Assembly (NCBI GenBank): GCA_024404115.1
Contig: JAKSQM010000003.1
Span: forward strand, 124,001 to 188,000
Length of the DNA: 64,000 nucleotides
DNA from: Clostridia bacterium
GTDB taxonomy: Bacteria; Bacillota; Clostridia; Oscillospirales; Acutalibacteraceae
Direction: 5' to 3'
The first letter of the stretch is position 1. Every line of letters starts with the position of its first letter. Below, piece by piece: positions 56,101 to 64,000 of the stretch. Made by a program: the position numbers and the translations under genes. The notes beneath the pieces are model-generated. The model saw only the letters and a list, made by a program, of their open reading frames with translations, was not told where the DNA came from and did not search any database.

Positions 56101-57097
56101 AGCAGTTGGCGGCGTTACAGCTCTTAGAGATCGCCTTACAGAAATCGATCCTTCAAACAAGGGTAAGGATTTCATGACAGATAGCGATTACTCATTCTTC
56201 AGCTCAGATAACTACCTTATGTACACATGGTCAAACTTCCGTGATAAGTACAAGGCAGCTGACAGATTTGCTTCTGAGTACGAAGAGGGCGGCAAATATT
56301 ACGAACTCGGTGAGAAGCCCGAAGCTCTTGATGTTATCTACAAGACTTGGGAACTTAACAACTACTATGCAAGACTTCGTCCCGTTGACGATAGCAAGGT
56401 TAACCTCGCTCGTGCAATCAACGAAGCTAATGCAAGAAACTACGATAGCTCAAAATACACAGAAGAGAGCTTCGATAGATATGAAAACGCAATCGCTTTC
56501 GCTAACAGCGTAAACAGCGATGCAAGTGCAGTTCAGCACAAGATTAACCTCTCTTACATCGAGCTCATCGAAGCTCAGAAGAGACTTATCGCAGCAGAAG
56601 CAGAAGAGGAAGACGAGCTCGTTCTCGTTGCAGCAGAGGTTAGCCCTGTTAACCCCGACTGCGCTCCTCAGATCGTTACAAATTCTGCTGGTGAAAAGCT
56701 CCTCCTTGGTGTAGCTCCTGAAGATTACGAAATCGACATCGCTGAGTACTTTGCAGCAGAAGCTGGCGATATGAGCAAAGTTGAGTTTGTTTACGAAGAA
56801 TTCGGAACAGGCAAAACAATTCAGGTTGTTGATAAGGCAACTGGCGATGTAATCGACGAATATGTAATTGCAATCAAAGGCGATATCAATGGCGATGGCG
56901 AAATTTCAGCATCAGATATGATGGCACTTTCACGTTCACTTTCCGGTCTTTCAGCATTCAGTGATGAAGGCGATTCAGCATTTGATTTTGCTGCAGATAT
57001 TAACGGTGACGGTGAAGTTTCAGCATCAGATATGATGGCACTTTCACGTTCACTTTCTGGTTTGTCAGATTATGACTTCGCAAAGTTAGACTTCTGA
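53168..57097 (+). CDS. Large secreted protein with C-terminal type I dockerin
   Basis: This protein has 1309 residues from ATG 53168 (GGAGGTG upstream); the frame continues upstream to a GTG at 53114 without a ribosome site. The signal peptide (1-27) is MRQFKKLLSVILAVIMVFSS followed by ASA. About 550 residues of helical, Leu- and Asp-rich sequence follow, then a beta-rich part (about 640-870), a FIVAR-like helical pair (about 1070-1140), and a small domain. The dockerin occupies about 1237-1309, with two Ca-binding repeats GDINGDGEISASDMMALSRS and its near copy; both keep D-N-D-G and D12. No enzyme motif is visible, so a structural or adhesive role is inferred. Confidence 0.85.
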   Translation: MRQFKKLLSVILAVIMVFSSVSVLASAYGTAWKDSGIKTSQYNTIDVPTLTTEQYATAALDEVDRMLDVEQIMLTKDDIFVGDLDVTSVNAALDSVNTILNGSLWTQFKNMLGDLQNLNISALTVRRSNGGSDVAVINSLLKFLYDNKGLLSGFVKGEIDLGSIVAQFVDLSDFEVPGLLKGMLYEAAYNTDAPDKVTQTVDTMAQDLIDALVVTGYNGDEPLLPELAGHTNISNGSMLTFIDDALKILYNDLLVPRANRLWIDDINELLADYSDEISKYQTYFNLTDDGKVNFQFQPYNFDNSKLVLEQLNDVLASIINLALSPNLDFKWEKGDNSMIVKNIITIGREVLSATGRDFFASYVEIYDKAKLDTMTDMQVVAYVARTILNSSIEGVWIPNTADNLVKVGSYLVKDLMATQLPERDYSSETAYPVDDINTVYTILSDFGIKALNENPGLNLEYGIGIDALAKAGANWVINKYGGLLSGINLSTADSGWANLDKIIFRIIDKSWFDASAFGGNVTTEKLVKDVLVKNILDLKFENLIDLLCNKSSSSEFVASSPKQLILNIVTRVLNTVFPGLLKTGMTTLEEIITAQNLGNTVDALFSDLYNSRATLVPAVLPLVCDILDLTTEETFKKPTFSVDKFYYRSGAINESFTITNGSYGINTGYTDPVTGQFHQDSLFKIKLEDVTMDVYRTGTTTKMTGFTVKMPENRVINGGEKVKVNFSGSVNAILDVIFTIKYNVIKEDGQNLTSAPLTARIYTCFSGTNSDDAIEWTSTSGAVQGAGGLKNLFITSPKGLDDLEFKVRNKTGADNTLTATFTSATNDARNISFVIANPETKTVLKDGTAILKPLALDGYEGTEAQDLEAFTANGYKQYQLKTAPTIGSAKATAITSYINLYKDYGLIDLFTKEVNAQRQASDYDATAYNAYLTAMQQAASVVLTKKTAATYCAATGVAKNFKGYAEALETAVENLEATAVGGVTALRDRLTEIDPSNKGKDFMTDSDYSFFSSDNYLMYTWSNFRDKYKAADRFASEYEEGGKYYELGEKPEALDVIYKTWELNNYYARLRPVDDSKVNLARAINEANARNYDSSKYTEESFDRYENAIAFANSVNSDASAVQHKINLSYIELIEAQKRLIAAEAEEEDELVLVAAEVSPVNPDCAPQIVTNSAGEKLLLGVAPEDYEIDIAEYFAAEAGDMSKVEFVYEEFGTGKTIQVVDKATGDVIDEYVIAIKGDINGDGEISASDMMALSRSLSGLSAFSDEGDSAFDFAADINGDGEVSASDMMALSRSLSGLSDYDFAKLDF

Positions 57098-57132
57098 TTT
57101 ACTGTTAAGTAAGCGTTAATTTCAGAAATATG

Positions 57133-57156
57133 CTCAGGGGGAGCAATCTCCCTGAG
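57133..57156 (+). other. Intergenic hairpin between dockerin genes
   Basis: CTCAGGG..CCCTGAG with a central GGAGCAATCT and no T-run after it. It may protect the upstream mRNA end or mark processing rather than terminate. Confidence 0.5.
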
Positions 57157-57187
57157 TGTATATAATAATTAAAGGAGGAATTCAAAG

Positions 57188-58270
57188 ATGAAAACAGCAA
57201 AAAGAATTTTAGCAATCTCTCTTTCTATCATTCTTGCAATCGCTGTGTTTGCATTCCCCGCCAGCGCAGTGGAAGGTACTATGACATTTAGCCTCACAAC
57301 TGATCAAAACACATATGCTCCTGGCGATACTGTTACAGTTAGTGTTTCTGTAAGCTCAACTTACAAAGCAACATGTATGCGTATCCCGATCCTTTTCAGC
57401 AGTGATGTTTTTGAAGTTGTTGAGGGTAGTGGTGTAAGACTTACCGCTTATGGTTCATGCCTTGAATCAAAAGGCGCACTCGACTATAATACAGACACTT
57501 CAGACACTCCCATCGACCTTATGAATGTAACAGACTATTATGATTCCGGATCATATGGTATCATTGCTATTCAGTGGGTTGCAAATATCACAGCAGCTGG
57601 TATTGGCAGTTTCTATAGTGCTGATTCAGTTAAGTGCTTCAGCTTCCAGCTCAAGGTTAAATCAGGCGCAAGTGGCGAAGGCACTATTCTTATTCCCGCA
57701 GCCGAAGAGCTCAAACCCGCATTTGCTTTCTATAATCAGACAGTTTTAGATCCCGCAGATGCAACAACAATCTGCCGTGTTAACGCAACCTTCAATGTTG
57801 ACGAATGGTCAGTTTCAATTGCTGGTGGCGAAGAGGACGGCATCACAACTTTCCCCGATTCAGATGTCATTATTGATTATGACGAACATATCATCAAGAA
57901 CTGGGAAGATGGTATGGACAAAGCAATGATTGAAACAAACGTTATGCCTACAGGTAATGCAACTCTTCAGTTCGTTCCTTCTGAAAAGAGCGGTGAATAT
58001 GGCACTGGCTCATCTGTTAAAGTATGGGTTGGAACAGACTTAATTGATGAGTATGTAAATCTCCTTTACGGTGATGTTAACGGAGATGGTGTTATATCCG
58101 CTTCCGATATGATGGCATTGTCTCGTTTTGTATCAGGTCTTGCAGATATTGAAGAAGAGATATTTATACTTGCAGGTGATGTTAACGCCTCATGCGAAAT
58201 AACTGTATCTGATGTAATGAATATTTCTCGTTACATTTCCGGACTTACTGACATCAGTCAGGCTATTTAA
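57188..58270 (+). CDS. Secreted cohesin-like protein with C-terminal dockerin
   Basis: This 360-residue protein has a signal peptide (MKTAKRILAISLSIILAIAV...ASA). Residues 32-205 resemble a cohesin fold: DTVTVSVSVSS, IPILFSSDVFEVV, YGIIAIQW, CFSFQLKVKSGASGEGTI. The dockerin (about 295-360) has a first repeat YGDVNGDGVISASDMMALSR that is intact, while the second, GDVNASCEITVSDVMNISR, has lost Ca ligands (D to S at position 5). Having both modules would allow chain-like assembly with partner proteins. AAAGGAGG precedes the ATG, 90 bp after the first dockerin gene. Confidence 0.82.
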   Translation: MKTAKRILAISLSIILAIAVFAFPASAVEGTMTFSLTTDQNTYAPGDTVTVSVSVSSTYKATCMRIPILFSSDVFEVVEGSGVRLTAYGSCLESKGALDYNTDTSDTPIDLMNVTDYYDSGSYGIIAIQWVANITAAGIGSFYSADSVKCFSFQLKVKSGASGEGTILIPAAEELKPAFAFYNQTVLDPADATTICRVNATFNVDEWSVSIAGGEEDGITTFPDSDVIIDYDEHIIKNWEDGMDKAMIETNVMPTGNATLQFVPSEKSGEYGTGSSVKVWVGTDLIDEYVNLLYGDVNGDGVISASDMMALSRFVSGLADIEEEIFILAGDVNASCEITVSDVMNISRYISGLTDISQAI

Positions 58271-58327
58271 TGCATTTTTAAAAGGCGTATGCTTTTTAAA
58301 ATAATAAAACTTTAGGAGGAAATCAAC

Positions 58328-61300
58328 TTGAAAACAGCTAAAAAAATTCTGAGTGTTGTTCTTGCTGTTATTCTTGTTCTTGGCACAGTTGTAGTTGCAG
58401 CTAATGCTGCTGTTCCTGCTTCCGCAAAGATCGTATCAAGCTTCAAAATCGAAGTTTTAGATCCAAGCGAAGGTTGCGAGAATATTGCAACTGAGGTTAA
58501 GAACGGTGGTCGTGAATTCGGCGCAAGTGGTTCTGCAACAACTACACTTCAGAAGGCAGACATCGCAGCATATAAAGAGCTCGAAGAGCACAATTATGCT
58601 GACACAACAAAGCCTGTTGAGGTAAAAGCAGGTCAGGTTGTTTGGTTAACTGTTAACATCAAACACAATGACTTTTACCTTGGCGGTATCGAAACAACAG
58701 TGTTCTATTCAGTAGGTAAAGATGCTGATAACACTACCCTGTTCTCTGGTACATTAAGTGGTGCAGCTCAGACCGTAAACTGTGATAGTGAATGGAATGA
58801 GTGGGGCTTCACCAATACTGTAACATATTGGTCAAAGATTATTGCTACAAAGAGAACTTCATTCACAAAGTTACTTGCTGATCCTTCAGCATACCATTGC
58901 GTATCAGTTACTTCACTTCACTCTGCATATGATGAAGTTGAAGGTATACTTGTTCCTGATGCAGATATCGATTTAGTTACATTCCCTCTTTTCGTATCTC
59001 CTGATGCAAAAGTAGGCGACACAGTAACATTGGATTATTATCTTGGTAAAAAGCCTGACTATGCTCAGTTTGCAGATGGCGATGTTACAGGTGATATCGA
59101 ATCTATGCCTCTTTCACAGATGTCAACAGTACCAGTTACTCTTGTAGTTGTTGACGACGTAGCAGAACTCGACTACACAGAACTCGATGCTCAGATCGCA
59201 GCATTCGATGCTCTCAAAGAGGCTGATTACACAGCTGATACATGGGCAGAAGCTAAAGAGTACTACGATGCAGCAGTAGCAGCTAAGACAGATGCTGAAA
59301 CACAGGACGAAGTTGACGAAGCAGCAGGTAATCTTGCAGATGCTATCGAAAATCTTGAAAAAGCTCCCGTACTTTCATTCGACGCTCTTGAGAAAGCACT
59401 TGAAGATGCAGCTAAGGTTGATAAGGATACATTAACAACATCTTCAGCAGCAGATCTTGATGCAGCAGTTGCAGCAGCAGAAGCAGCTAAGTCAGCTACT
59501 ACTCAGGAAGAAATCAACAAGGCAACAGCAGATCTTTGCGATGTTCTTGATAACCTTTCAACAAAGGCAGACCTCACAGCACTTAACAATGCTCTTGCAG
59601 AGGCAGCTGAAGTAGATAAGGATAAGTACACAGCTGATACAGTTAAGGCTCTTGAGGATGCAGTAGCAGCTGGTCAGGCAATCGTTGCTAATGCTGATGA
59701 AACATCAGACACAGCAGCAGTTGCAAAGGCAACTAACGATATTAACACAGCTATCAGTGGTCTTAAACTTAAGGGCGCTGATTACACAGCAGTTGATACA
59801 GCAGAATCAACAATCGCTGGTCTTAAAGAAGCAGACTACACAGCAGCTTCATGGGCAAAGCTCAAGGAAGCTGAGAAGGCAGTAGTTCGTGGTTATGACA
59901 TCGAGAAGCAGGCAGCAGTTGACGCTATGGCAACAGCTCTTAACAATGCTATCGATGGTCTTAAGAAAGTAGCTGATACATCAGCTCTTGAAGAAGCTAT
60001 CGCAGCAGCAGCAGATGCTGATAAGACAGCTTATGCAGCAGACGTTTGGGAAGCAATCCAGAACGACGTTGCACTTGCTAACACATATGTTGGCGCTGGT
60101 CTTGCAGCAGACGATGTTCAGAATGACATTGATGCTCTTACAGCAAAGATCAATAGCGAACTCGCTAATACAATGGGCGCAGCAGACTACTCAAAGGTAG
60201 ATGCAGCTCTTGAAAAGATCCCCGCAGACCTTTCAGGTTACACAGACGCTTCTGTAGCAGCTCTTAACAATGCTGTTAACGCAGTTGCTCGTGGACTTAT
60301 GGAAGACAAACAGGCAAGCGTTGATAAGATGGCAGCTGACATTGAAGCAGCTATCAACAACCTTGAAGTTAAGAAGGCTGACTACACAGCTCTTAACGCA
60401 GCTATCGCAAATGCTGACGCAAAAGTTGGCGACGAAGCTCTCTACACAGCTGAAACATATTCAGCATATAAGACAGCTTATGATGCAGCTAAGGCTGTTC
60501 CCGCTGGTCAGGATTACACAGCACAGGATTCTATCGATGCAGCAGCAAAGGCTCTTAACGATGCAGTTGACGGTCTTGCATATGCAGGTGCTGATTGGAC
60601 AGCTCTTGACGCAGCAGTAGAGAAAGTTAACGGTGTTGACAGATCTCTCTACACTGACGATTCACTTGCTAAGATGGATGCAGCAGCAGCAACAGCACTT
60701 GAGATGTATAACGCAAAGAGCGATTATGACATCAATTCTCAGTCAGTTATCGATGCAGCAGCAGAAAAAGCTGACGGTTCACTTAAACTCCTTGTTCTCA
60801 AGGATGCTGACTATGCAAAGGTAGATGCAGCTAAGGAAGAAGCAGCAGCTATCACAAGATCACATTACACAAGCGATTCTCTTGCAGCTCTTGATGCAGC
60901 TCTTGCAGCAGTTCCCAAGAATGCAAAGATCGACAAGCAGGCTGATGTTGACGCAGCAGCAGATGCTATCTCAGAAGCAGTTAAGGCTCTTGTTCTTAAA
61001 GATGCTGACTATTCATCAGTTGACAGCCAGATCACACGTGCTGGCAAGCTCAGCGCTAAGGATTATACTAAGGATTCATGGGCAGCTCTTGAAGCAGCTA
61101 TCGACGCAGTAGTTCGTGGCTACAAAGCTGACAAGCAGGCTGATGTTGATAACATGGCTATCGCAATTGAAAAGGCTATCAACGCTCTTGTTAAGGTATC
61201 AGGCGCTGACTATTCAGAGATCCTTGCTCTTAACGAGCAGTATCAGCAGCTCAACCCCAACCTTTACACAGATGAGACATATGATGCATACGAAGCAGCT

Positions 61301-62431
61301 ATCAACGCTGTTGACTATTCACTTTCAAGCAACGACCAGGATAAGGTTGACGCTATGGCTAAGGCTATTAAGGATGCATATGCAGCTCTTGAACTCAAGG
61401 ATGCTGACTACACAGCAGTTAACACAGCTAAAGACAACTTCGCAGCAATGGATACAGCTAACTACACAGATGATTCTGTAAAGGCAGTTGAAGATGCAAT
61501 TGCAGCAGTTGTTGAAGGCAAGAAGATCGACGAGCAGACCGCAGTTGACGATATGGCTAAGGCTATCAACGATGCTATTGACGCTCTTGAACTCAAGGAT
61601 GCTGATTACACAGCAGTTAACGAAGCTATCGCTAAGTTCGACGCTCTTGATAAGTCAATCTACACTGGCGCTTCAGTAAGAAACGTTGAGAAGGCTATCG
61701 CAGCAGTTGTTGAAGGCAAGAAGATTGACGAGCAGGCTGACGTTGACGCAATGGCACAGGCTATTAACGATGCTATTGCAGCTCTTAAGGAGCCCGCAGG
61801 CGTTGTTACTAACGTAGTAGTTGCTGAATCACCCACAAATACTAAGGATCTTACAATCACAGTTGAAAACAGAGCTTTCAAAGTTCAGCTTATCGACGAA
61901 AACGGTAACACTGTAACTAAGAGCAGAGTTGATCATCCTGAGTACATCACAAGCTATGATAAGGACGGCAATGTAGTTGACTACATGTCAAGAGATATCG
62001 CTTATGAGGAATGGAACTTCACTGCAACACTTAAGCCCGGTAAATACACTGTAATTTCAAGAGATTCTCAGGATGGTTGGGAAACAAAGGATCTCGGTTA
62101 TGAAGTAGTAATCGAGAACTCAGTTAAGTATATTGACGTTGTTTCTCTTACTCCTTCAGCTGGCACAGCTAAGGTTTCAACAGAGCTTCCTCTTACAGTT
62201 GTAACTGGTAAGGATATTACAAAGATCCAGATCCTTGTTGACGACGCAACAGAAGGTGCAAAGACATTCTATGCATCATCAAGCGGCACAATCGAGGGCG
62301 ACCAGTGCACATACAACATCTATGTTAAACTTTACAGCAAGGGTGATCATACTCTTAAAGTTAAGTATAGAACAGCAGAGGGTTGGGAAGTTTGCGATGA
62401 CGTTACAGCTACAGTAACAGCAGTTAAATAA
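58328..62431 (+). CDS. Giant secreted FIVAR-repeat surface protein
   Basis: This is a 1367-residue protein from a TTG start with AGGAGG upstream. After a signal peptide (1-27), residues 35-275 form a cohesin-like or immunoglobulin-like head (VEVKAGQVVWLTVNIKHNDF, VTFPLFVSPDAKVGDTV). Residues 281-1158 are 13 tandem helical repeats of 63-71 residues, each near DYTAVD-A...YT-DS-AALEAAI..VRGY..DKQADVD-MA-AI..AI.AL, matching FIVAR domains of bacterial adhesins. The last about 209 residues are two beta domains. No LPXTG, dockerin or S-layer anchor is visible. Repeats 12 and 13 are nearly identical in DNA (recent duplication). Alanine codons are strongly GCA/GCT, suggesting high expression. Confidence 0.85.
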   Translation: MKTAKKILSVVLAVILVLGTVVVAANAAVPASAKIVSSFKIEVLDPSEGCENIATEVKNGGREFGASGSATTTLQKADIAAYKELEEHNYADTTKPVEVKAGQVVWLTVNIKHNDFYLGGIETTVFYSVGKDADNTTLFSGTLSGAAQTVNCDSEWNEWGFTNTVTYWSKIIATKRTSFTKLLADPSAYHCVSVTSLHSAYDEVEGILVPDADIDLVTFPLFVSPDAKVGDTVTLDYYLGKKPDYAQFADGDVTGDIESMPLSQMSTVPVTLVVVDDVAELDYTELDAQIAAFDALKEADYTADTWAEAKEYYDAAVAAKTDAETQDEVDEAAGNLADAIENLEKAPVLSFDALEKALEDAAKVDKDTLTTSSAADLDAAVAAAEAAKSATTQEEINKATADLCDVLDNLSTKADLTALNNALAEAAEVDKDKYTADTVKALEDAVAAGQAIVANADETSDTAAVAKATNDINTAISGLKLKGADYTAVDTAESTIAGLKEADYTAASWAKLKEAEKAVVRGYDIEKQAAVDAMATALNNAIDGLKKVADTSALEEAIAAAADADKTAYAADVWEAIQNDVALANTYVGAGLAADDVQNDIDALTAKINSELANTMGAADYSKVDAALEKIPADLSGYTDASVAALNNAVNAVARGLMEDKQASVDKMAADIEAAINNLEVKKADYTALNAAIANADAKVGDEALYTAETYSAYKTAYDAAKAVPAGQDYTAQDSIDAAAKALNDAVDGLAYAGADWTALDAAVEKVNGVDRSLYTDDSLAKMDAAAATALEMYNAKSDYDINSQSVIDAAAEKADGSLKLLVLKDADYAKVDAAKEEAAAITRSHYTSDSLAALDAALAAVPKNAKIDKQADVDAAADAISEAVKALVLKDADYSSVDSQITRAGKLSAKDYTKDSWAALEAAIDAVVRGYKADKQADVDNMAIAIEKAINALVKVSGADYSEILALNEQYQQLNPNLYTDETYDAYEAAINAVDYSLSSNDQDKVDAMAKAIKDAYAALELKDADYTAVNTAKDNFAAMDTANYTDDSVKAVEDAIAAVVEGKKIDEQTAVDDMAKAINDAIDALELKDADYTAVNEAIAKFDALDKSIYTGASVRNVEKAIAAVVEGKKIDEQADVDAMAQAINDAIAALKEPAGVVTNVVVAESPTNTKDLTITVENRAFKVQLIDENGNTVTKSRVDHPEYITSYDKDGNVVDYMSRDIAYEEWNFTATLKPGKYTVISRDSQDGWETKDLGYEVVIENSVKYIDVVSLTPSAGTAKVSTELPLTVVTGKDITKIQILVDDATEGAKTFYASSSGTIEGDQCTYNIYVKLYSKGDHTLKVKYRTAEGWEVCDDVTATVTAVK

Positions 62432-62447
62432 TTTCCAAGATTTTTTC

Positions 62448-62482
62448 GAGGGTCGTGGGTAAAACCACGGCTCTCTTTTTTT
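62448..62482 (+). terminator. Terminator of the dockerin/FIVAR operon
   Basis: GAGGGTCGTGG/CCACGGCTCTC with a GTAAAA loop and then TTTTTTT. It separates the operon from the third dockerin gene. Confidence 0.88.
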
Positions 62483-62551
62483 AGTTATCACTTGCTTTAA
62501 GTTGATGTTTGTGATAAAATAAAGCTGATATATTTTGAAAGGATGACGGCA

Positions 62552-63421
62552 TTGAAGCTATTTAAAAGAATAATTGCTTTGGCAATGTGTGCGGTGTTGG
62601 TTTGTGCAGTTTCAGGGGTTTATGCTCAGCCGTTGTTTAATGCTTCCGTATCCTTGAATTCAGATGTAACATATCTCTCTTATAACGAGGATTTTGATGT
62701 TACCCTCAGTTTAAAGACAGGGAAGAATTATTTTGCGGGACCTTTCTCTGCTCAGGTTTTCTATACAAATTCGTTGTTAAAGGTTACCTCCGCAGAGCTT
62801 AACAAAACAGGGAAACTTTATTCCTGTGCAAAAACCTATAGCGATGCTGTTCTGTCAAAATCTATGACAGATACCGCAAAGCAGAAATTTTATCCAATTA
62901 GCTGGAGCGATTCCAATAAATCGAAGAACGATTTTTGCAATATTGTAATGGTGCCGAATGTTACTGACCGCACCACTTCTTACGATAATCTTGATGAAAA
63001 TATTGCCGTTCTTCATCTGTCATCTGGCTCTGCCACAGGCAGCGGAACAGTTTTTGTTTCGGCAGACAGCGTAAAATCCAGTGTGAATGTTGGCGGTGAA
63101 ACTTACCTTTCAGCGTTGACCGATAACGGCAAAATCTCATCTGTAAGATACGATTATGGCTCAGATGTTGCTCTTGATACCTCAAATGCAAAGCTCAGTT
63201 TTGTTGTAACCGACCTTGGCGATGTAGATAACAGCAAGACGGTTAATTCAATTGATGCGCTGATGATTTTGCAGCATGTAACCGAAATAAAAGTGCAGAC
63301 AGGCGATGCACTGAAGCGTTGCGATGTCAATGGTGATGGCACAGGCAATTCCGCCGATGCACTTGCCGTTTTGCAGATTGCAACAGGACTTTTACATTTA
63401 AACGATATTTATAAAAAGTGA
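62552..63421 (+). CDS. Secreted cohesin-like protein with dockerin, third copy
   Basis: This protein has 289 residues from a TTG at 62552 (MKLFKRIIALAMCAVLV); the ATG at 62543 lies inside the ribosome site GAAAGGATGA. After the signal peptide, residues 30-200 form a beta-sandwich like cohesins (VTYLSYNEDFDVTLSLKTG, FSAQVFYTNSLLKVTSAEL). The dockerin is at about 222-289: LGDVDNSKTVNSIDALMILQ and CDVNGDGTGNSADALAVLQ. The first repeat has weakened Ca ligands (DVDNSK), the second is intact. It lacks the SASDMMALSR core of the other two, so it may bind a different cohesin. The GH89 gene follows 10 bp later. Confidence 0.82.
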   Translation: MKLFKRIIALAMCAVLVCAVSGVYAQPLFNASVSLNSDVTYLSYNEDFDVTLSLKTGKNYFAGPFSAQVFYTNSLLKVTSAELNKTGKLYSCAKTYSDAVLSKSMTDTAKQKFYPISWSDSNKSKNDFCNIVMVPNVTDRTTSYDNLDENIAVLHLSSGSATGSGTVFVSADSVKSSVNVGGETYLSALTDNGKISSVRYDYGSDVALDTSNAKLSFVVTDLGDVDNSKTVNSIDALMILQHVTEIKVQTGDALKRCDVNGDGTGNSADALAVLQIATGLLHLNDIYKK

Positions 63422-63431
63422 TGGATTGTAT

Positions 63432-64000
63432 ATGAATAACTTTGTTTTAAGAAACACACCAAAAATTGCAGATGCCTTTGAGTTCAGAACTTGTGCGGAC
63501 GATAACGGCTGCGACACTTATTCTGTTTTTGGCGAAAACAAAAAGGTAGTTATCTGCGGCAACAACAAGGTTGCAATGGCAATGGGATATTACCGCTACC
63601 TGCACGATTACTGCAATGTTTTGCTCACAGACGGCAATTTCGATATTTCTTATATCAAATATGCCCCCATTCCAGAGAAACAAGTGTCTTTCACCGTCAA
63701 GCAAAAAATCAGAATGGCAATGACCAACGAGCGTTTTGCCGCTGAGGCTGACGGCTGGGGCTTTGACAGATGGGAAAAAGAAATTGACTTTATGGCAATG
63801 CAGGGCGTCAACACTCCTCTTGCATTGGTGGGCAGTGATGGCGTGCTTTTTAAAATGCTCACAGATATGCGCATTAAAGAAGAAACTGTTTCTGCATTCA
63901 TCAGCGGCTCATCTTATTGGTATAAACAGCTGACAGGCAATCTTTTCGGTTATCTCCCCATAAATCATGCAGATTATTTCAACAAAAAAATTGCCGTTGG
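63432..64000 (+). CDS. Alpha-N-acetylglucosaminidase (GH89), 5' part, cut by window end
   Basis: The frame opens at ATG 63432 (MNNFVLRNTPKIADAFEFR) and stays open to the last base, so at least 189 residues are visible and the 3' part is missing. An N-terminal domain (1-90) is followed by GWGFDRWEKEIDFMAMQGVN and TPLALVGSDGVLFKML, the start of the GH89 barrel, then GNLFGYLPINH in place of GN--GWGGPLP. GH89 enzymes remove terminal alpha-GlcNAc, as in mucin and heparan. There is no signal peptide, so it should be intracellular, unlike its dockerin neighbour 10 bp upstream. The catalytic Glu residues lie beyond the window. Confidence 0.82.
   Translation, partial: MNNFVLRNTPKIADAFEFRTCADDNGCDTYSVFGENKKVVICGNNKVAMAMGYYRYLHDYCNVLLTDGNFDISYIKYAPIPEKQVSFTVKQKIRMAMTNERFAAEADGWGFDRWEKEIDFMAMQGVNTPLALVGSDGVLFKMLTDMRIKEETVSAFISGSSYWYKQLTGNLFGYLPINHADYFNKKIAV

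Noticed and set aside
58328..62431. Repeats here as a possible CRISPR array or satellite DNA
   Set aside because: The period is about 200 bp, always in frame, and encodes FIVAR helices. There are no short identical repeats with unique spacers.

Overview
The window looks like a chromosomal segment of a Gram-positive, low-to-mid GC gut anaerobe of the Clostridia, most likely an uncultured Ruminococcaceae/Oscillospiraceae-type commensal. The basis is LexA-type SOS control with Firmicutes-style operator boxes, consensus sigma-A promoters (several are TTGACA-17 bp-TATAAT), strong AGGAGG ribosome sites, a bacterial V-type ATPase operon, type I dockerin repeats, FIVAR surface repeats and many glycosidases for host or plant glycans. 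No phage, transposase, CRISPR array or rRNA operon is visible. There is one tRNA gene.

Layout. 1-7.2 kb: the end of a degenerate CinA-like gene, lexA, a membrane-anchored GDPD-like pseudoenzyme, a serine beta-lactamase-like hydrolase with a lysine-rich tail, and a two-gene ABC exporter. 7.3-13.0 kb: a secreted beta-helix protein with a sugar isomerase-like TIM barrel, then a GlpA-like/FAD-oxidoreductase/DUF1667 trio. 13.2-20.1 kb: a large secreted protein, an orphan LivJ-like lipoprotein, tRNA-Thr(CGT), another lipoprotein, an SDR reductase and a zinc-ribbon membrane protein. 20.1-22.9 kb: an RHH regulator, a candidate stand-alone small RNA, birA and malQ. 23.0-28.2 kb: a GH29 fucosidase, HAD phosphatase and GH38-family operon. 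28.3-33.4 kb: an intergenic repeat element, an ECF sigma/anti-sigma pair, an O-antigen-ligase-like protein and a GH27 alpha-galactosidase with an inserted carbohydrate-binding domain.

33.6-42.3 kb is a complete nine-gene V-type ATPase operon (H-C-I-K-F-E-A-B-D). It is followed by two tandem 164-bp repeats whose minus strand keeps a conserved open frame. 42.7-48.6 kb is a HAD/GH2/GH42 galactoside operon. 48.6-49.9 kb is a LytTR regulator with direct repeats upstream and a partner membrane protein. 50.1-52.5 kb holds rhaA and a BMP-family lipoprotein. 52.8-63.4 kb is a secreted-protein locus: a promoter, a long and strongly foldable 5' leader, two proteins ending in type I dockerins (one of them also cohesin-like), a 13-repeat FIVAR protein, and a third cohesin-like/dockerin protein. 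A GH89 alpha-N-acetylglucosaminidase gene starts at 63,432 and runs off the end.

Together the genes suggest a cell that trims galactose, fucose, mannose-like, rhamnose and GlcNAc residues from complex glycans, carries surface-assembly proteins, and has an ion-pumping V-ATPase. The most unusual items are the structured RNA leader at about 52.87-53.17 kb, the dockerin/cohesin/FIVAR locus it precedes, the coding-like tandem repeats after the V-ATPase, a GH38 protein without the classical nucleophile, a GH27 with an inserted module, and a candidate sRNA at about 20.5 kb.
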